64,000 bases of DNA from Acidovorax sp. Root219 (GCF_001428665.1 NZ_LMIJ01000010.1:349731-413730); one strand, 5' to 3'. Shown: positions 1-10,152, numbered from the stretch's first letter. Notes: generated by a model not told the origin, from the letters alone. Translations and numbers: made by a program.

Positions 1-1380
<1,380 letters not shown>

Positions 1381-1399
1381 GGCTGGTGGCAGGCCCGCC

Positions 1400-1426
1400 A
1401 CTGTGTCGACAATTTGTCGACACAGT
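1400..1426. promoter_or_regulatory. Perfect palindrome, probable enhancer site for the sigma-54 activator
   Basis: Inverted repeat with 13-base arms (ACTGTGTCGACAA and its exact complement) around a single T. Each arm contains TGTCGACA, itself a palindrome. Its centre is about 140 bases upstream of the -24 element, the usual distance for an upstream activator sequence. No T-run follows, so it does not look like a terminator. Binding by the adjacent Fis-type activator is inference. Confidence 0.75.
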
Positions 1427-1551
1427 GTTCAGGGCAGTCGCCAACAGTCCCTGCAATCGAGGCCATGAAGCCCATTTTTGCTATCCATTGAGTAGCACCC
1501 GAAATAGCATGGGAAACGATTTCATGGGATTTCACGCTGAATCGGCCGCGC

Positions 1552-1567
1552 TGGCACACCTGTTGCA
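1552..1567 (+). promoter_or_regulatory. Sigma-54 (-24/-12) promoter
   Basis: TGGCACACCTGTTGCA matches the RpoN consensus TGGCAC-N5-TTGCA exactly, with the GG and GC dinucleotides at the required spacing. It lies 48 bases before the sulfurtransferase start codon and downstream of the palindromic enhancer. Confidence 0.88.
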
Positions 1568-1615
1568 GTAAGGGAAGCAGGCCATCCTGCCCACCACCGC
1601 ATCGAAAGGTTTCCC

Positions 1616-2515
1616 ATGAGCACCGATTCCGACGCCGTCCTGATCTCGCCCACCCAATTGCAGGCCCTGCAGGCCGCAGAGCCCGTCGTCCTGATCGACA
1701 CCCGCGACGCCGACACCTATGCCCTGGGCCACATCCCGGGTGCGGTGAACCTGCGCGAGACCTTCACCTTCCTGGCCACCTCCAGCCCCGAAGGCCTGCA
1801 GGAACTCAAGGACACCTTTGCCGCGCACCTGGGGGCCATCGGCCTGTCGGGCGCCGAGACTGCGGTGTTCTACGAAGACGCCCTGAACAGCGGCTACGGC
1901 CAGTCCTGCCGCGGCTACTACCTGCTGACCTGGCTGGGCTACCCCAAGGTCAAGGTGCTCAATGGCGGCTACTCGGCCTGGAAGGCGGCCGAGCTGCCCG
2001 TCTCCACCGAAACCGTGGTACCCACGCCCGCGATCTTCCCGACCAGCCTGGCCACCGCCGATGTGATGCTGACCAAGGACGACGTCGCCGAGGCCCTGGG
2101 CACCGACACCGTGCTGCTGGACGTGCGCGACGTGGACGAGTGGATCGGCGAAAGCTCCAGCCCCTACGGCAAGGACTTCGCGCCGCGCAAGGGCCGCCTG
2201 CCGGGCGCCAAGTGGGTGGAGTGGTACCGCTTCACGAAGCCCTCAGCGCAAGGCCCGGTCTTCAAATCGCCGGACGAGGTGCGCGCCGAGTGCGCCACCG
2301 CAGGCATTGCCCCGAGCGACACGGTGTACCTGTACTGCTTCAAGGGCGCGCGTGCGTCCAACACCTTCCTGGCCCTGAAGCAGGCCGGCTTTGCCGACGT
2401 GCGCATGTACTTCGGCTCGTGGAACGAATGGTCGCGTGACGACAAGCTGCCCATCGAGAGCGGCTTGCCCGTGCTGCGCACGGCGCGTAAACCCGCGCTG
2501 GCCCTGGCGGCCTGA
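1616..2515 (+). CDS. Two-domain sulfurtransferase (rhodanese / mercaptopyruvate sulfurtransferase family)
   Basis: 299 residues with two rhodanese domains. The N-terminal one has the structural signature IDTRDADTYALGHIPGA. The C-terminal one carries the active-site loop CFKGAR, with catalytic Cys at about residue 241 and the loop-closing Arg. Such enzymes move a sulfane sulfur from thiosulfate or 3-mercaptopyruvate to an acceptor such as cyanide or a thiol. The CFKGAR loop is not one of the diagnostic loops of classical TST or MST, so the donor is uncertain. It is the first gene behind the sigma-54 promoter. A small hairpin (arms TGGGGCA / TGCCCCA, 2524-2540) lies between it and the OsmC gene. 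Confidence 0.9.
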   Translation: MSTDSDAVLISPTQLQALQAAEPVVLIDTRDADTYALGHIPGAVNLRETFTFLATSSPEGLQELKDTFAAHLGAIGLSGAETAVFYEDALNSGYGQSCRGYYLLTWLGYPKVKVLNGGYSAWKAAELPVSTETVVPTPAIFPTSLATADVMLTKDDVAEALGTDTVLLDVRDVDEWIGESSSPYGKDFAPRKGRLPGAKWVEWYRFTKPSAQGPVFKSPDEVRAECATAGIAPSDTVYLYCFKGARASNTFLALKQAGFADVRMYFGSWNEWSRDDKLPIESGLPVLRTARKPALALAA

Positions 2516-2588
2516 CCACGGGCTGGGGCAGGCTGCCCCACCCATCCCTTTCTGCTTCTTTCATTCATCACTGCCTCCAAGGAAACCC

Positions 2589-3158
2589 ATGTCCACCGAC
2601 CTGCTGGAACCCACCGCCCCCGTCACCACCGTCCACACCGCGTTGCGTCCCATCGACCGCGATGGCCTGATGGCCTTTGCCGAAAAAGGCCGCAACAACC
2701 CCGCCAGCCGCGGCACCAACAAGGTCCACACGGTGATGGAGGGGCAGTACCGCTCGCTGAGCACCGTGGGCCAGCACACGCCGGTGGTGGTGGACGAGCC
2801 ACTGCACCTGTTCGGCCAGGACACGGCACCCGCCCCGGGCGAGATCGTGCTCTCGGGCCTGGGCGGCTGCCTGGCCGTGGGCATCACCGCCGTGGCCACC
2901 TGGAAGCAGGTCCAACTCAGCAAGATCGAGATCTTCATGGAAGGCGACATCGGCAACCCCGCTGCCTGGGGCGCCGGGGGCGCGCTGCAGAAGCTGCCCC
3001 CTGAGATGGGCTTCCAGGCCATCCGCGTGAAGGTGCTGATCGAGGGCGACGCACCGCGCGAAGTGCTCGACGAGATCGTGCAGCACGCCAATTTCTACTC
3101 GCCCGTGGCCAACAGCATGCGCAACCCGATCCCGTTCGAGATCAGCCTGGCCGACTGA
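2589..3158 (+). CDS. OsmC-family protein with one of the two usual cysteines
   Basis: 189 residues, OsmC/Ohr fold. The first conserved cysteine is present in [10 protein letters not shown] (about C94), but the position of the second, normally in a CPVxN motif, reads SPVANSM, so Ser replaces Cys (about S171). Classical OsmC/Ohr peroxidases need both cysteines, so peroxidase activity is doubtful. Single-Cys members may act as thiol or persulfide carriers (inference). It lies 73 bases behind the sulfurtransferase in the same direction, and a sulfur acceptor role would fit that neighbour. The ATG follows a weak AAGGAAA ribosome binding site. Confidence 0.88.
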   Translation: MSTDLLEPTAPVTTVHTALRPIDRDGLMAFAEKGRNNPASRGTNKVHTVMEGQYRSLSTVGQHTPVVVDEPLHLFGQDTAPAPGEIVLSGLGGCLAVGITAVATWKQVQLSKIEIFMEGDIGNPAAWGAGGALQKLPPEMGFQAIRVKVLIEGDAPREVLDEIVQHANFYSPVANSMRNPIPFEISLAD

Positions 3159-3214
3159 GCTACCCTCCCGTCCCCGTCTTTGCCCTGCCGCGCACACCCA
3201 AGGACCCTGCCCCC

Positions 3215-4369
3215 ATGAAACCCGCCGACCTCCCTCCCCAACTCCACCTGGACGGCGCCCTGCAGGGCGACGCACTGATCGCCGCCGTGCGCGCCATCGC
3301 CCAGGGCCCGCTGGCCGCGCAGGCCGAGGCCATCGACCGCGTGGGCTACTACCCGCGCGCCGAGCTGCAGCAACTGGGCGCCGTGGGCGCGATGGGGGTG
3401 CACCTGGACAGCACGGCCGGCCCAGCAGACTACGGCCTGGCCATCCGCGCCATGGCCGAGGTCTCGCGCGTGTGCGGCGCCACTGGCTTCATGCTGTGGT
3501 GCCAGGCAGTGTGCGGGCTGTACCTGCAGCAGTCGGGCAACCCCGCGCTGATGGGCGAGGTGCTGCAGCGCCATGCCAGCGGGGTCGGCCTGGGCGGCAC
3601 GGCCCTGTCCAACCCCATGAAGAGCTATGCCCAGATCGAGGCCCTGCTGCTCAAGGCCACGCCGGTGGACGGCGGCTACCTGGTGAATGGCACCCTGCCC
3701 TGGGTCAGCAACCTGGGGCCCGACCACTACTGCGGGGCCGTGGCCGCCATCGCCCAGCCCGAAGGAAGCGCGCCGCGCGAGCTGATGTTTTTGCTGCGCT
3801 GCGGTGCGCCGGGCGTGGAGATGCGCGAGTGCCCGAGCTTTTCGGGCATGGAGGGCACGGGCACCTACGCGCTGCGCCTCAAGGACCATTTCGTCGGCGC
3901 CGACAACACCATTGCCGACCCTACACGGCCAACCATCGCGCGCATCCGCGCCGCCTTCGTCATGCTGCAATGCGGCATGGCCGTGGGCATCACGCAGGGG
4001 GCCATCGACTCGATGTGGGCGGTGGAGGCCCAGCTCGGCCACGTCAACCAGTTCCTCGAAGACCGGCCCGACGCCCTGCAGGCCGAACTCGACGCGCTGA
4101 CCGCGCGCGTGATGCGGCTGGCCGAGACGCCCTTCGACACCCGCACCGATTTCTTCATCGACGTGCTGGACGCCCGCGCCCATGGCGCCGAGCTGTGCCT
4201 GCGCGCAGCCCAGTCGGCCCTGATGCACCAGGGCGCGCGCGGCTATCTCATGGGCTCGGACGTGCAGCGCCGGGTGCGCGAATCGCACTTCGTGGCCATC
4301 GTCACCCCGGCCATCAAGCACTTGCGCAAGGAGATCGCGCGCCTGTCCACCGAGGAGATGCCGGCATGA
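3215..4369 (+). CDS. Acyl-CoA dehydrogenase-like flavoprotein
   Basis: 384 residues, acyl-CoA dehydrogenase superfamily: helical N-terminal domain, central beta domain ([16 protein letters not shown] region) and C-terminal helical bundle. The typical C-terminal active-site region of beta-oxidation dehydrogenases is not evident; instead there is [20 protein letters not shown]. The same fold serves flavin monooxygenases acting on sulfur compounds (DszC, SfnB-like). With a rubredoxin and its reductase fused and overlapping directly downstream (ATGA), a redox or oxygenation step on an organosulfur substrate is possible, but this is inference. An ordinary dehydrogenase is the alternative. Confidence 0.85.
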   Translation: MKPADLPPQLHLDGALQGDALIAAVRAIAQGPLAAQAEAIDRVGYYPRAELQQLGAVGAMGVHLDSTAGPADYGLAIRAMAEVSRVCGATGFMLWCQAVCGLYLQQSGNPALMGEVLQRHASGVGLGGTALSNPMKSYAQIEALLLKATPVDGGYLVNGTLPWVSNLGPDHYCGAVAAIAQPEGSAPRELMFLLRCGAPGVEMRECPSFSGMEGTGTYALRLKDHFVGADNTIADPTRPTIARIRAAFVMLQCGMAVGITQGAIDSMWAVEAQLGHVNQFLEDRPDALQAELDALTARVMRLAETPFDTRTDFFIDVLDARAHGAELCLRAAQSALMHQGARGYLMGSDVQRRVRESHFVAIVTPAIKHLRKEIARLSTEEMPA

Positions 4370-5646
4370 GCGCTGCCGCCATCACCCACTCCACGCTGGC
4401 CGACGACCCCTGGCTGCAGTACATCTGCCACGCCTGCGGCTACATCTACGATGAGGCACAGGGCGACCCCGACGGCGGCCTGCCGCCCGGTACACGGTTT
4501 GCCGACATCCCCGAGGACTGGGCCTGCCCGCTGTGCGGCGTGACCAAGGGCAATTTCGAGCCCTACCTGGCACCCAGCCTGGAGGCGCTCCAGGCCCAGG
4601 CCCGCAGCCGCACGGCCAGCGCCCCCGCGGTCAGCCGCCATGCGGCCCCTGGCGTGGTCATAGTTGGCGCGGGCCGGGCCGGCTGGCTGGTCGCCGAAGC
4701 CCTGCGCGCCCTGAACGCGCAGCGCCCCATCACCCTGGTGACGGACTGCAGCGGCGATCTGTACGACAAGCCGCAGCTGTCCATCGCCATGGCCAAGCAC
4801 CTGCCCGCCGAGCGCCTGGTGCGCGAAACCGGCACCGCCGCGGCGGCGCGTCTGAACCTGCGGCTGCTGGCACACACGCATGCCGTGCGCATCGACACAT
4901 CTGCGAACGGCGGCACGTTGCGCACCACGCGCGGCCCGCTGCGCTACCAGCACCTGGTGCTGGCCCATGGCGCGCGCGCTGCCCTGCCCCCGGGGCTGCC
5001 GGCAGCGCTGTGCTGGCGCATCAACCACCTGCAGGCCTACCAGCGCCTGCGCGCGGCCCTGGGCCACACGCCACGCCGGGTGCTCATCGTGGGCGCCGGT
5101 CTGATCGGCTGCGAACTGGCCAACGACCTGGCGCTGGGCGGCCACAGCATCACCCTGCTCGATACCGAGCCCCTGCCGCTGGCGCGCTGCGCTGGCGAAG
5201 CCCGCGCCAGTGAACTGCTGGCGGCATGGGGGCAGCTGCCCATCGCGTTCGTGGGTAGCGTGCGCGTGGCTTCGCTTGATCCCCTCGCAGTGCCCAGTCC
5301 GGATGGAGCCCTGCAGCTGACCACCACCGACGGCCGGCAGTTCACGGCCGACCAGGTGATCGTGGCCGCCGGCCTGCAGACCCCGCCGCGCCTGGCCCAG
5401 AGTGCCGGCCTGGCCTGGGATGGCGGCATTGCCGTGACACCCGCGCAATTGCAGACCAGCGTCCAGGGCATCCACGCCCTGGGCGACTGCATCACCATCG
5501 GCGGGCAGGCCAGCCGCTTCATCGAGCCCATCGCCCGGCAGGCGCGCACCATCGCGGCGGCGATTGCCGGGGCGGGCGATGTGCCGTATGAGCCCCGGCC
5601 CGCCTCCATCCGGGTCAAGACCAGCTCCTGGCCCATGAGCCTCTGA
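4366..5646 (+). CDS. Rubredoxin fused to NAD(P)H-dependent rubredoxin reductase
   Basis: 426 residues. Residues about 18-68 are a complete rubredoxin: CxxCGY (C21, C24) and CPLCG (C54, C57) bind one iron. After a linker, a pyridine nucleotide-disulfide oxidoreductase follows, with an FAD-binding [10 protein letters not shown] (from about 97), an NAD-binding [12 protein letters not shown], and a second FAD motif HALGDC. The fused protein would carry electrons from NAD(P)H through FAD to the rubredoxin iron. The start overlaps the previous stop (ATGA), so it is translationally coupled to the acyl-CoA-dehydrogenase-like gene, its likely electron acceptor (inference). The two proteins are more often separate, as in alkane hydroxylase systems. 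Confidence 0.92.
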   Translation: MSAAAITHSTLADDPWLQYICHACGYIYDEAQGDPDGGLPPGTRFADIPEDWACPLCGVTKGNFEPYLAPSLEALQAQARSRTASAPAVSRHAAPGVVIVGAGRAGWLVAEALRALNAQRPITLVTDCSGDLYDKPQLSIAMAKHLPAERLVRETGTAAAARLNLRLLAHTHAVRIDTSANGGTLRTTRGPLRYQHLVLAHGARAALPPGLPAALCWRINHLQAYQRLRAALGHTPRRVLIVGAGLIGCELANDLALGGHSITLLDTEPLPLARCAGEARASELLAAWGQLPIAFVGSVRVASLDPLAVPSPDGALQLTTTDGRQFTADQVIVAAGLQTPPRLAQSAGLAWDGGIAVTPAQLQTSVQGIHALGDCITIGGQASRFIEPIARQARTIAAAIAGAGDVPYEPRPASIRVKTSSWPMSL

Positions 5647-5787
5647 TCGGTGAAGCCCGGGCACGCAAAAAATATTTCAACTATTTTTCTGCGGGCCTGC
5701 ATCCAAACGGCGTCCTCGTGGGTAGTACCTGCAGCAGCCCATTTTTTTGCTGCTGTCCATTCAACCCATTTGAAGAAGAGGAACGCC

Positions 5788-6366
5788 ATGACGACCACCC
5801 AGCCAACGATCTCCCGCATCATCCCCCTGGCCGGCGCCATCGCCGCCGCAGCCCTGCTGACGGCCTGCGGCTCGATGATGGGCTCCGGCAGCGGGCCCAT
5901 GTTCTCGCAGGACAGCCTGCCCGACACCGTGAAAGTGCCCGGCGGCAACAAGGTTGCCATGGAAACCGTGGGCGTGGGCGAGATCACCTACGAATGCCGC
6001 GACAAGGCCAACGCGCCCGGCCAGACCGAATGGTTCTTCGTGGGCCCCAAGGCCGTGCTCAACGACCGCGCCGGCAAGCAAGTGGGCACCTACTACGGCC
6101 CACCCGCCACCTGGGAGTCGAAGGACGGCTCCAAGCTGACCGCCACGCAGGTGGCAGTGGCCCCGGCCGGTGCCGGCAACATCCCCTACCAGCTGGTCAA
6201 GGCCAACCCGGCCATGGGTTCGGGCGCCATGACGGGCGTGACCTACATCCAGCGCGTGGCCTTGAAGGGTGGCGCGGCCCCCGCTGCCGCCTGCAGCGCA
6301 GCCAACAAGGGCGAGCGCCAGATCGTGAAGTACCAGGCCGACTACATCTTCTGGAAGGCAGCGTAA
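5788..6366 (+). CDS. Lipoprotein, DUF3455 family
   Basis: 192 residues with a lipoprotein signal peptide (lipobox LLTAC, Cys at about residue 27), so probably anchored in the envelope. The rest matches the DUF3455 pattern, with TYECRDK and a Trp-Glu-Ser-Lys-Asp-Gly segment. No function is known for the family. ECF sigma and anti-sigma genes follow in the same direction but are separated by two hairpins, so this may be a target of that system rather than part of its operon. The 141 bases upstream contain an AT-rich patch near 5670-5690, probably the promoter. Confidence 0.82.
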   Translation: MTTTQPTISRIIPLAGAIAAAALLTACGSMMGSGSGPMFSQDSLPDTVKVPGGNKVAMETVGVGEITYECRDKANAPGQTEWFFVGPKAVLNDRAGKQVGTYYGPPATWESKDGSKLTATQVAVAPAGAGNIPYQLVKANPAMGSGAMTGVTYIQRVALKGGAAPAAACSAANKGERQIVKYQADYIFWKAA

Positions 6367-6371
6367 GACGC

Positions 6372-6421
6372 CGCCTGCCATTGCAGGCGTGTACGCAATC
6401 CCCCGGGACACAGGGGATTGC
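6372..6421 (+). terminator. Two consecutive hairpins after the DUF3455 gene
   Basis: First hairpin: CGCCTGC / GCAGGCG (6372-6389). Second: GCAATCCCC / GGGGATTGC (6395-6421). Neither is followed by a T-run, so termination may be weak or factor-dependent. They separate the lipoprotein gene from the sigma factor gene. Confidence 0.45.
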
Positions 6422-6504
6422 GCGTGGATTCAGCAGCTTCTCGGCTACGATGCATCCACGCTCTGGGCCCGCGCGCTGCGCGGTGCCCAGCCACCGAACC
6501 GACC

Positions 6505-7092
6505 GTGCCAAGCCCCTCGCAACCCGTGCCTGACACCCCTGGCGATTTTGACTACGAAGCGGCCCTGGCCGGCTGCGCTGCCGGCGACCGCCAGGCCATG
6601 CGCCGGCTGTACGAGCACGAGGGCCCACGCATGCTGGGCGTGGCGCTGCGCATCGTGCGCCAGCGGGCACTGGCCGAGGACATCGTGCACGACGCCTGCG
6701 TGAACATTTGGAGCCGGGCCACGGGCTACGACGCGGCGCGCGGCAGTGCGCGCGGCTGGATCTACAGCGTGGTGCGCCACCTGGCGCTGAACGCCGTACG
6801 CAACGCGCGTCGCCATGTCGATATCGACGAAGAAACCACCCACACCCTGGAGGCCGACATGTCCGTGCAGGCCTTCCATGACGCCGCTAGCAGCTTCGAG
6901 CTGAACACCAGCCTGGGCCGCCTGCAGCACTGCCTGGAGGCACTGGACCCCGCTCGCCGCAACTGCGTGCTGCACGCCTATGTCGAAGGCTGCTCGCACG
7001 GCGAAATCGCCGAGCGCCTGGGCGCGCCGCTGGGCACCGTGAAGGCCTGGATACGGCGCAGCCTGACCTCGCTGCGGGAGTGCATGGCATGA
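6505..7092 (+). CDS. ECF-family RNA polymerase sigma factor
   Basis: About 195 residues. Region 2 is visible from LYEHEGPRMLGVALRIV through DIVHDACVNIW, and region 4 as a helix-turn-helix (ALDPARRNCVLHAYVEGCSHGEIAERLGAPLGTVKAWIRR). This is a sigma-70 of the extracytoplasmic-function type, held by the anti-sigma factor encoded next, whose start overlaps this stop (ATGA). The chosen GTG start gives the usual family length; an in-frame TTG at 6418 would add 29 residues and no clear ribosome binding site decides between them. The inducing signal is unknown. Confidence 0.85.
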   Translation: MPSPSQPVPDTPGDFDYEAALAGCAAGDRQAMRRLYEHEGPRMLGVALRIVRQRALAEDIVHDACVNIWSRATGYDAARGSARGWIYSVVRHLALNAVRNARRHVDIDEETTHTLEADMSVQAFHDAASSFELNTSLGRLQHCLEALDPARRNCVLHAYVEGCSHGEIAERLGAPLGTVKAWIRRSLTSLRECMA

Positions 7093-7841
7093 GCACGCCC
7101 ACACCCGGACTGGACCCCGACGACCTGCAGCTGCTGGCCGGTGAATACGTGCTGGGCACCTTGCCGGCCGCGGAGCGCCTGGCCGTGTCGCAGCGCCTGG
7201 CCACCGAGCCTGCGCTGCAGCAGGCCGTGAACGACTGGGAAGAGCGGCTGCTGCCGCTGACCCATCTGGCCGAACCCGTGCCACTGCCCACGCACTTGGC
7301 TTCGCGCATCGAGGCATCGCTGCGAGGCCTGCGCCAGCAGGCCAGGGCGCAGAGCGCACCTGCGGCAATGCCCCCGCGCAGCACCTCCGGCAGATGGTGG
7401 AACCACCTGGGCCTGTGGCGCGCGCTCGCGGGGTCGGGCTTTGCCATGGCGGCCGTGATGGCTGCGGTGCTGGTCACCCGCACGGCACCGGTGGCAGCAC
7501 CACCGAAATTCATGGTCGTGCTGGTGGCGCCGCAGGACAAGGCGCCCGGCTGGGTGGTGCAGGCCAACTCGACCCGGCAGATCAGCCTGATACCGCTGGG
7601 CGTGGCCGAAGTGCCGGCCGACAAGGCGCTCGAGTTCTGGACCAAGGCCGATGGCTGGAACGGCCCCGTCTCGCTGGGCCTGGTCAAGCCCGGCCAGCCG
7701 CTGCAACTGGCCCTCGACAAGCTGCCGCCACTGCAGCCCAACCAGCTCTTCGAGCTGACGCTGGAGCCACCCACGGGCTCGCCCATTGGCAAGCCCACAG
7801 GGCCTATCCAGTTCATCGGCCGGGCCGTCCAGGTACTCTGA
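7089..7841 (+). CDS. Membrane anti-sigma factor (RskA-like)
   Basis: 250 residues. The N-terminal part (about 1-75, LAGEYVLGTLPAAERLAVSQRL) resembles the sigma-binding domain of RskA-type anti-sigma factors. It lacks the Cys/His zinc site of ZAS-type proteins. One transmembrane helix lies near residues 115-135, followed by an extracytoplasmic RskA-like domain (PPKFMVVLVAPQ to the end). It would hold the ECF sigma factor at the membrane until released. Its start overlaps the sigma stop by four bases. Confidence 0.87.
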   Translation: MSTPTPGLDPDDLQLLAGEYVLGTLPAAERLAVSQRLATEPALQQAVNDWEERLLPLTHLAEPVPLPTHLASRIEASLRGLRQQARAQSAPAAMPPRSTSGRWWNHLGLWRALAGSGFAMAAVMAAVLVTRTAPVAAPPKFMVVLVAPQDKAPGWVVQANSTRQISLIPLGVAEVPADKALEFWTKADGWNGPVSLGLVKPGQPLQLALDKLPPLQPNQLFELTLEPPTGSPIGKPTGPIQFIGRAVQVL

Positions 7842-7868
7842 GCGCTGCTGCCGGCGAAGCGAGCAGAC

Positions 7869-8312
7869 TCAGTACTGCTTATAGGGAAGGAACTTGCCCG
7901 AGAGAACCACATTGACGCGGTCGCCCTTGGGGTCGGCTTCACGCGTGATGTCCATACTGAAGTCAATGGCGCTCATGATGCCGTCACCGAACTCCTCGTG
8001 GATCAGCTCCTTGATGGTCGTGCCGTAGACGCTCACGATCTCGTACCAGCGGTAGATCAGCGGGTCGGTGGGCACGGGTGTAGGCAGCGAACCCTTGTAG
8101 GGCACGACCTGCAGCCACTTCTGCTCTTCGGCCGTGAGGCCGAAGATCTTGCCCAGCACCTTGGCCTGCTCGGGCGATGCGGTCATCTGCCCCAGGCACA
8201 GGGCGGTGGTCCACTCCTTGGACTGGCCGACCTTCTTGGCAATGGCATCCCATTGCAGGCCCTTCGAGACTTTGGTGCTGATGATCTTTTCGGTGACGTC
8301 GTTGCGGTTCAT
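7869..8312 (-). CDS. cynS: Cyanate hydratase (cyanase)
   Basis: 147 residues. Cyanase decomposes cyanate with bicarbonate to ammonia and carbon dioxide, via carbamate. The catalytic Arg, Glu and Ser are present at residues 88, 91 and 114, each offset by exactly 8 from E. coli R96, E99 and S122. The signature stretch VYGTTIKELIHEEFGDGI is also kept. The ATG follows an AAAGGAG ribosome binding site; a longer frame upstream is not needed. It is the last gene of the minus-strand transporter cluster, 105 bases behind the ATPase gene, which suggests the imported substrate is cyanate, giving ammonium as a nitrogen source. Confidence 0.96.
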   Translation of the reverse strand: MNRNDVTEKIISTKVSKGLQWDAIAKKVGQSKEWTTALCLGQMTASPEQAKVLGKIFGLTAEEQKWLQVVPYKGSLPTPVPTDPLIYRWYEIVSVYGTTIKELIHEEFGDGIMSAIDFSMDITREADPKGDRVNVVLSGKFLPYKQY

Positions 8313-8417
8313 GTTGGCTCCTTTGGGTTTGGACGTTGGAACAGGGGGCAAAAATTCAGGGTGCAGATCTCCCCGGCCACCCATGCAGGCGACCCGGCGG
8401 GGTGGTCTCTGGCGAGG

Positions 8418-9293
8418 TCAGTGGGCCTTGGCCCGGGTCACGAGAAAGTCCACGATGTGGTTGCGCAGCGCGTAGTAGCCGTCCAGGTGGTGCAGGCTGC
8501 TGCGCGTGCGTTCGCGCGGCAGCGGGTTCACCACCACCTCGGCGATGCCGCCCGGGTGGTAGCCCGCGGGTGACTCGTTGCCGTTGCTCATGAGCAGAAT
8601 GCGGTCGGCCAGCAGGATGGCCTCGTCCACGTCGTGGGTGATCATGAACACCGTCTGCTGCGTCTGGCGCACGATGGCCATCAGCTCGTCCTGGATGGTG
8701 CCGCGCGTGAGCGCATCGAGCGCGCCGAAGGGCTCGTCGAGCAGCAGCATCTTGGGCTGGATGGAGAAGGCGCGCGCAATGCCCACGCGCTGCTTCATGC
8801 CGCCCGACAGCTGCGAGGGCTTCTTGTCGATGGCGGGCGACAGGCCCACCAGCGCGACAAACTTCTCCACATGCGCGTCGACTTGGGGCCTCTTCCAGTC
8901 GGGCCAGCGCGATTTGACGGCAAAGGCGATGTTTTGGCGCACCGTGAGCCAGGGCATCAGCGCGTGGCTCTGGAACACCACGCCCCGGTCCAGGCTGGGG
9001 CCGGCGACTTCGCGGCCGTCCATGATGACGGTGCCCGAGGTGGCGGTGTCCAGGCCCGCCAGCACGTTGAGGATGGTGGTCTTGCCACAGCCCGAGTGAC
9101 CGATGATGCAGACGAACTCGCCCTTGTCGAGCACGAACGACACGTCGGCGAACACCGGCTTGGCGGCCACATAGGCCTTGCTGAGCTGGTCGATCTGGAG
9201 GAAGCCGGAGGTCACGGGGGAGGCCTTTCGTTGCGGGGTATCGGTGGCGATGGTCTGGGTAGCGGCGGGGCGCTGGGCGACATCACTCCACAT
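8418..9293 (-). CDS. ABC transporter ATPase, nitrate/cyanate/taurine type
   Basis: 291 residues. Walker A GHSGCGKTT, signature LSGGMKQR, Walker B MLLLDEPFGALD and the His switch (THDVDEA) are all present. The family is NrtD/CynD/SsuB/TauB. The protein energises the permease encoded just upstream. Its start overlaps the permease stop by 11 bases. The first 30 or so residues are a variable extension; an internal start is possible. The neighbouring cyanase favours cyanate as substrate, but sequence alone does not separate cyanate from nitrate transporters. Confidence 0.93.
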   Translation of the reverse strand: MWSDVAQRPAATQTIATDTPQRKASPVTSGFLQIDQLSKAYVAAKPVFADVSFVLDKGEFVCIIGHSGCGKTTILNVLAGLDTATSGTVIMDGREVAGPSLDRGVVFQSHALMPWLTVRQNIAFAVKSRWPDWKRPQVDAHVEKFVALVGLSPAIDKKPSQLSGGMKQRVGIARAFSIQPKMLLLDEPFGALDALTRGTIQDELMAIVRQTQQTVFMITHDVDEAILLADRILLMSNGNESPAGYHPGGIAEVVVNPLPRERTRSSLHHLDGYYALRNHIVDFLVTRAKAH

Positions 9294-10152
9294 AGGTCAC
9301 CACCTTCTGCAGTTGGCCGAAGGCCAGGTCAAGCAGCATGCCGACCACGCCGATCACCAGGATGGCGAAGATCACGTTGGTGAGCGACAGGTTGTTCCAC
9401 TCGTTCCACACGAAGTAGCCGATGCCCGTGCCGCCCACCAGCATCTCGGCGGCCACGATCACCAGCCAGGCGATGCCCATGCTGATGCGCATGCCCGTGA
9501 GGATGGTGGGCGCCGCCGCTGGCAGGATCACCAGGAAGGCCTTGCGCAGCGGGTTGACCTGCAGCGTGGCCGAGACGTTGAGCCACTCCCGCTTGACCGA
9601 GGCCACGCCGAAGGCCGTGTTCACCAGCATCGGCCAGACCGAGCAGATGAAGATCACGAAGATGCCCGAGATCGACGAATCCTTGATGGTGTAGAGCGCC
9701 AGCGGCATCCACGCCAGCGGGCTGATGGGCTTGAGCACCTGAATGAACGGATCGAACGCACGGCGCAGCAATGGCGACATGCCGATGATGAAGCCCAGCG
9801 GTATCGCCACCAGGCAGGCCAGGCCAAAACCCAGCGCCACGCGGCCCAGCGAATGCGCCAGCTGGATGGCGATGCCCTTGTCGTTGGGCCCGTTGTCGTA
9901 GAACGGGTTGGACACATGGCTCCACACCGTGGCGCCCATTTCGCCCAGCGAGGGGAAACCGCTGCTCTTGGTGCTGGCACCCGGGTCCTTGCCCATCATC
10001 TTGGCGTATTCGATCTGCTCCGCCGTCATGCCCGCCGTGCTGTTGGCGGGGCCCGACGACGCCGTGGCCGCATACCAGATGCCCAGAATGGCCAGGAAGA
10101 TCAGCACGGACAACAGGCCCGCGCGCAGGTTCAGACTCTTGGAACTTGTCAT
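9283..10152 (-). CDS. ABC transporter permease, nitrate/cyanate type
   Basis: 289 residues. An N-terminal signal-anchor helix (about 11-30) and a periplasmic loop precede the BPD_transp_1 permease core, whose EAA-like loop is near NVSATLQVNPLRKAFLVILPAAAP. The family is NrtB/CynB/SsuC. Overlap with the ATPase gene downstream (11 bases) indicates coupled translation. The 191-base gap from the binding-protein gene holds a dispersed repeat. Confidence 0.92.
   Translation of the reverse strand: MTSSKSLNLRAGLLSVLIFLAILGIWYAATASSGPANSTAGMTAEQIEYAKMMGKDPGASTKSSGFPSLGEMGATVWSHVSNPFYDNGPNDKGIAIQLAHSLGRVALGFGLACLVAIPLGFIIGMSPLLRRAFDPFIQVLKPISPLAWMPLALYTIKDSSISGIFVIFICSVWPMLVNTAFGVASVKREWLNVSATLQVNPLRKAFLVILPAAAPTILTGMRISMGIAWLVIVAAEMLVGGTGIGYFVWNEWNNLSLTNVIFAILVIGVVGMLLDLAFGQLQKVVTYVE

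Noticed and set aside
1400-1426. Palindrome considered as terminator of the activator gene
   Set aside because: No T-run follows, and the position fits an enhancer for the sigma-54 promoter.
3472-4365. Long open frame upstream of the rubredoxin-reductase start, apparently extending it to 724 residues
   Set aside because: The extra part is Arg/Pro-rich and overlaps the acyl-CoA-dehydrogenase-like gene in another frame; the ATGA start at 4366 is clear.
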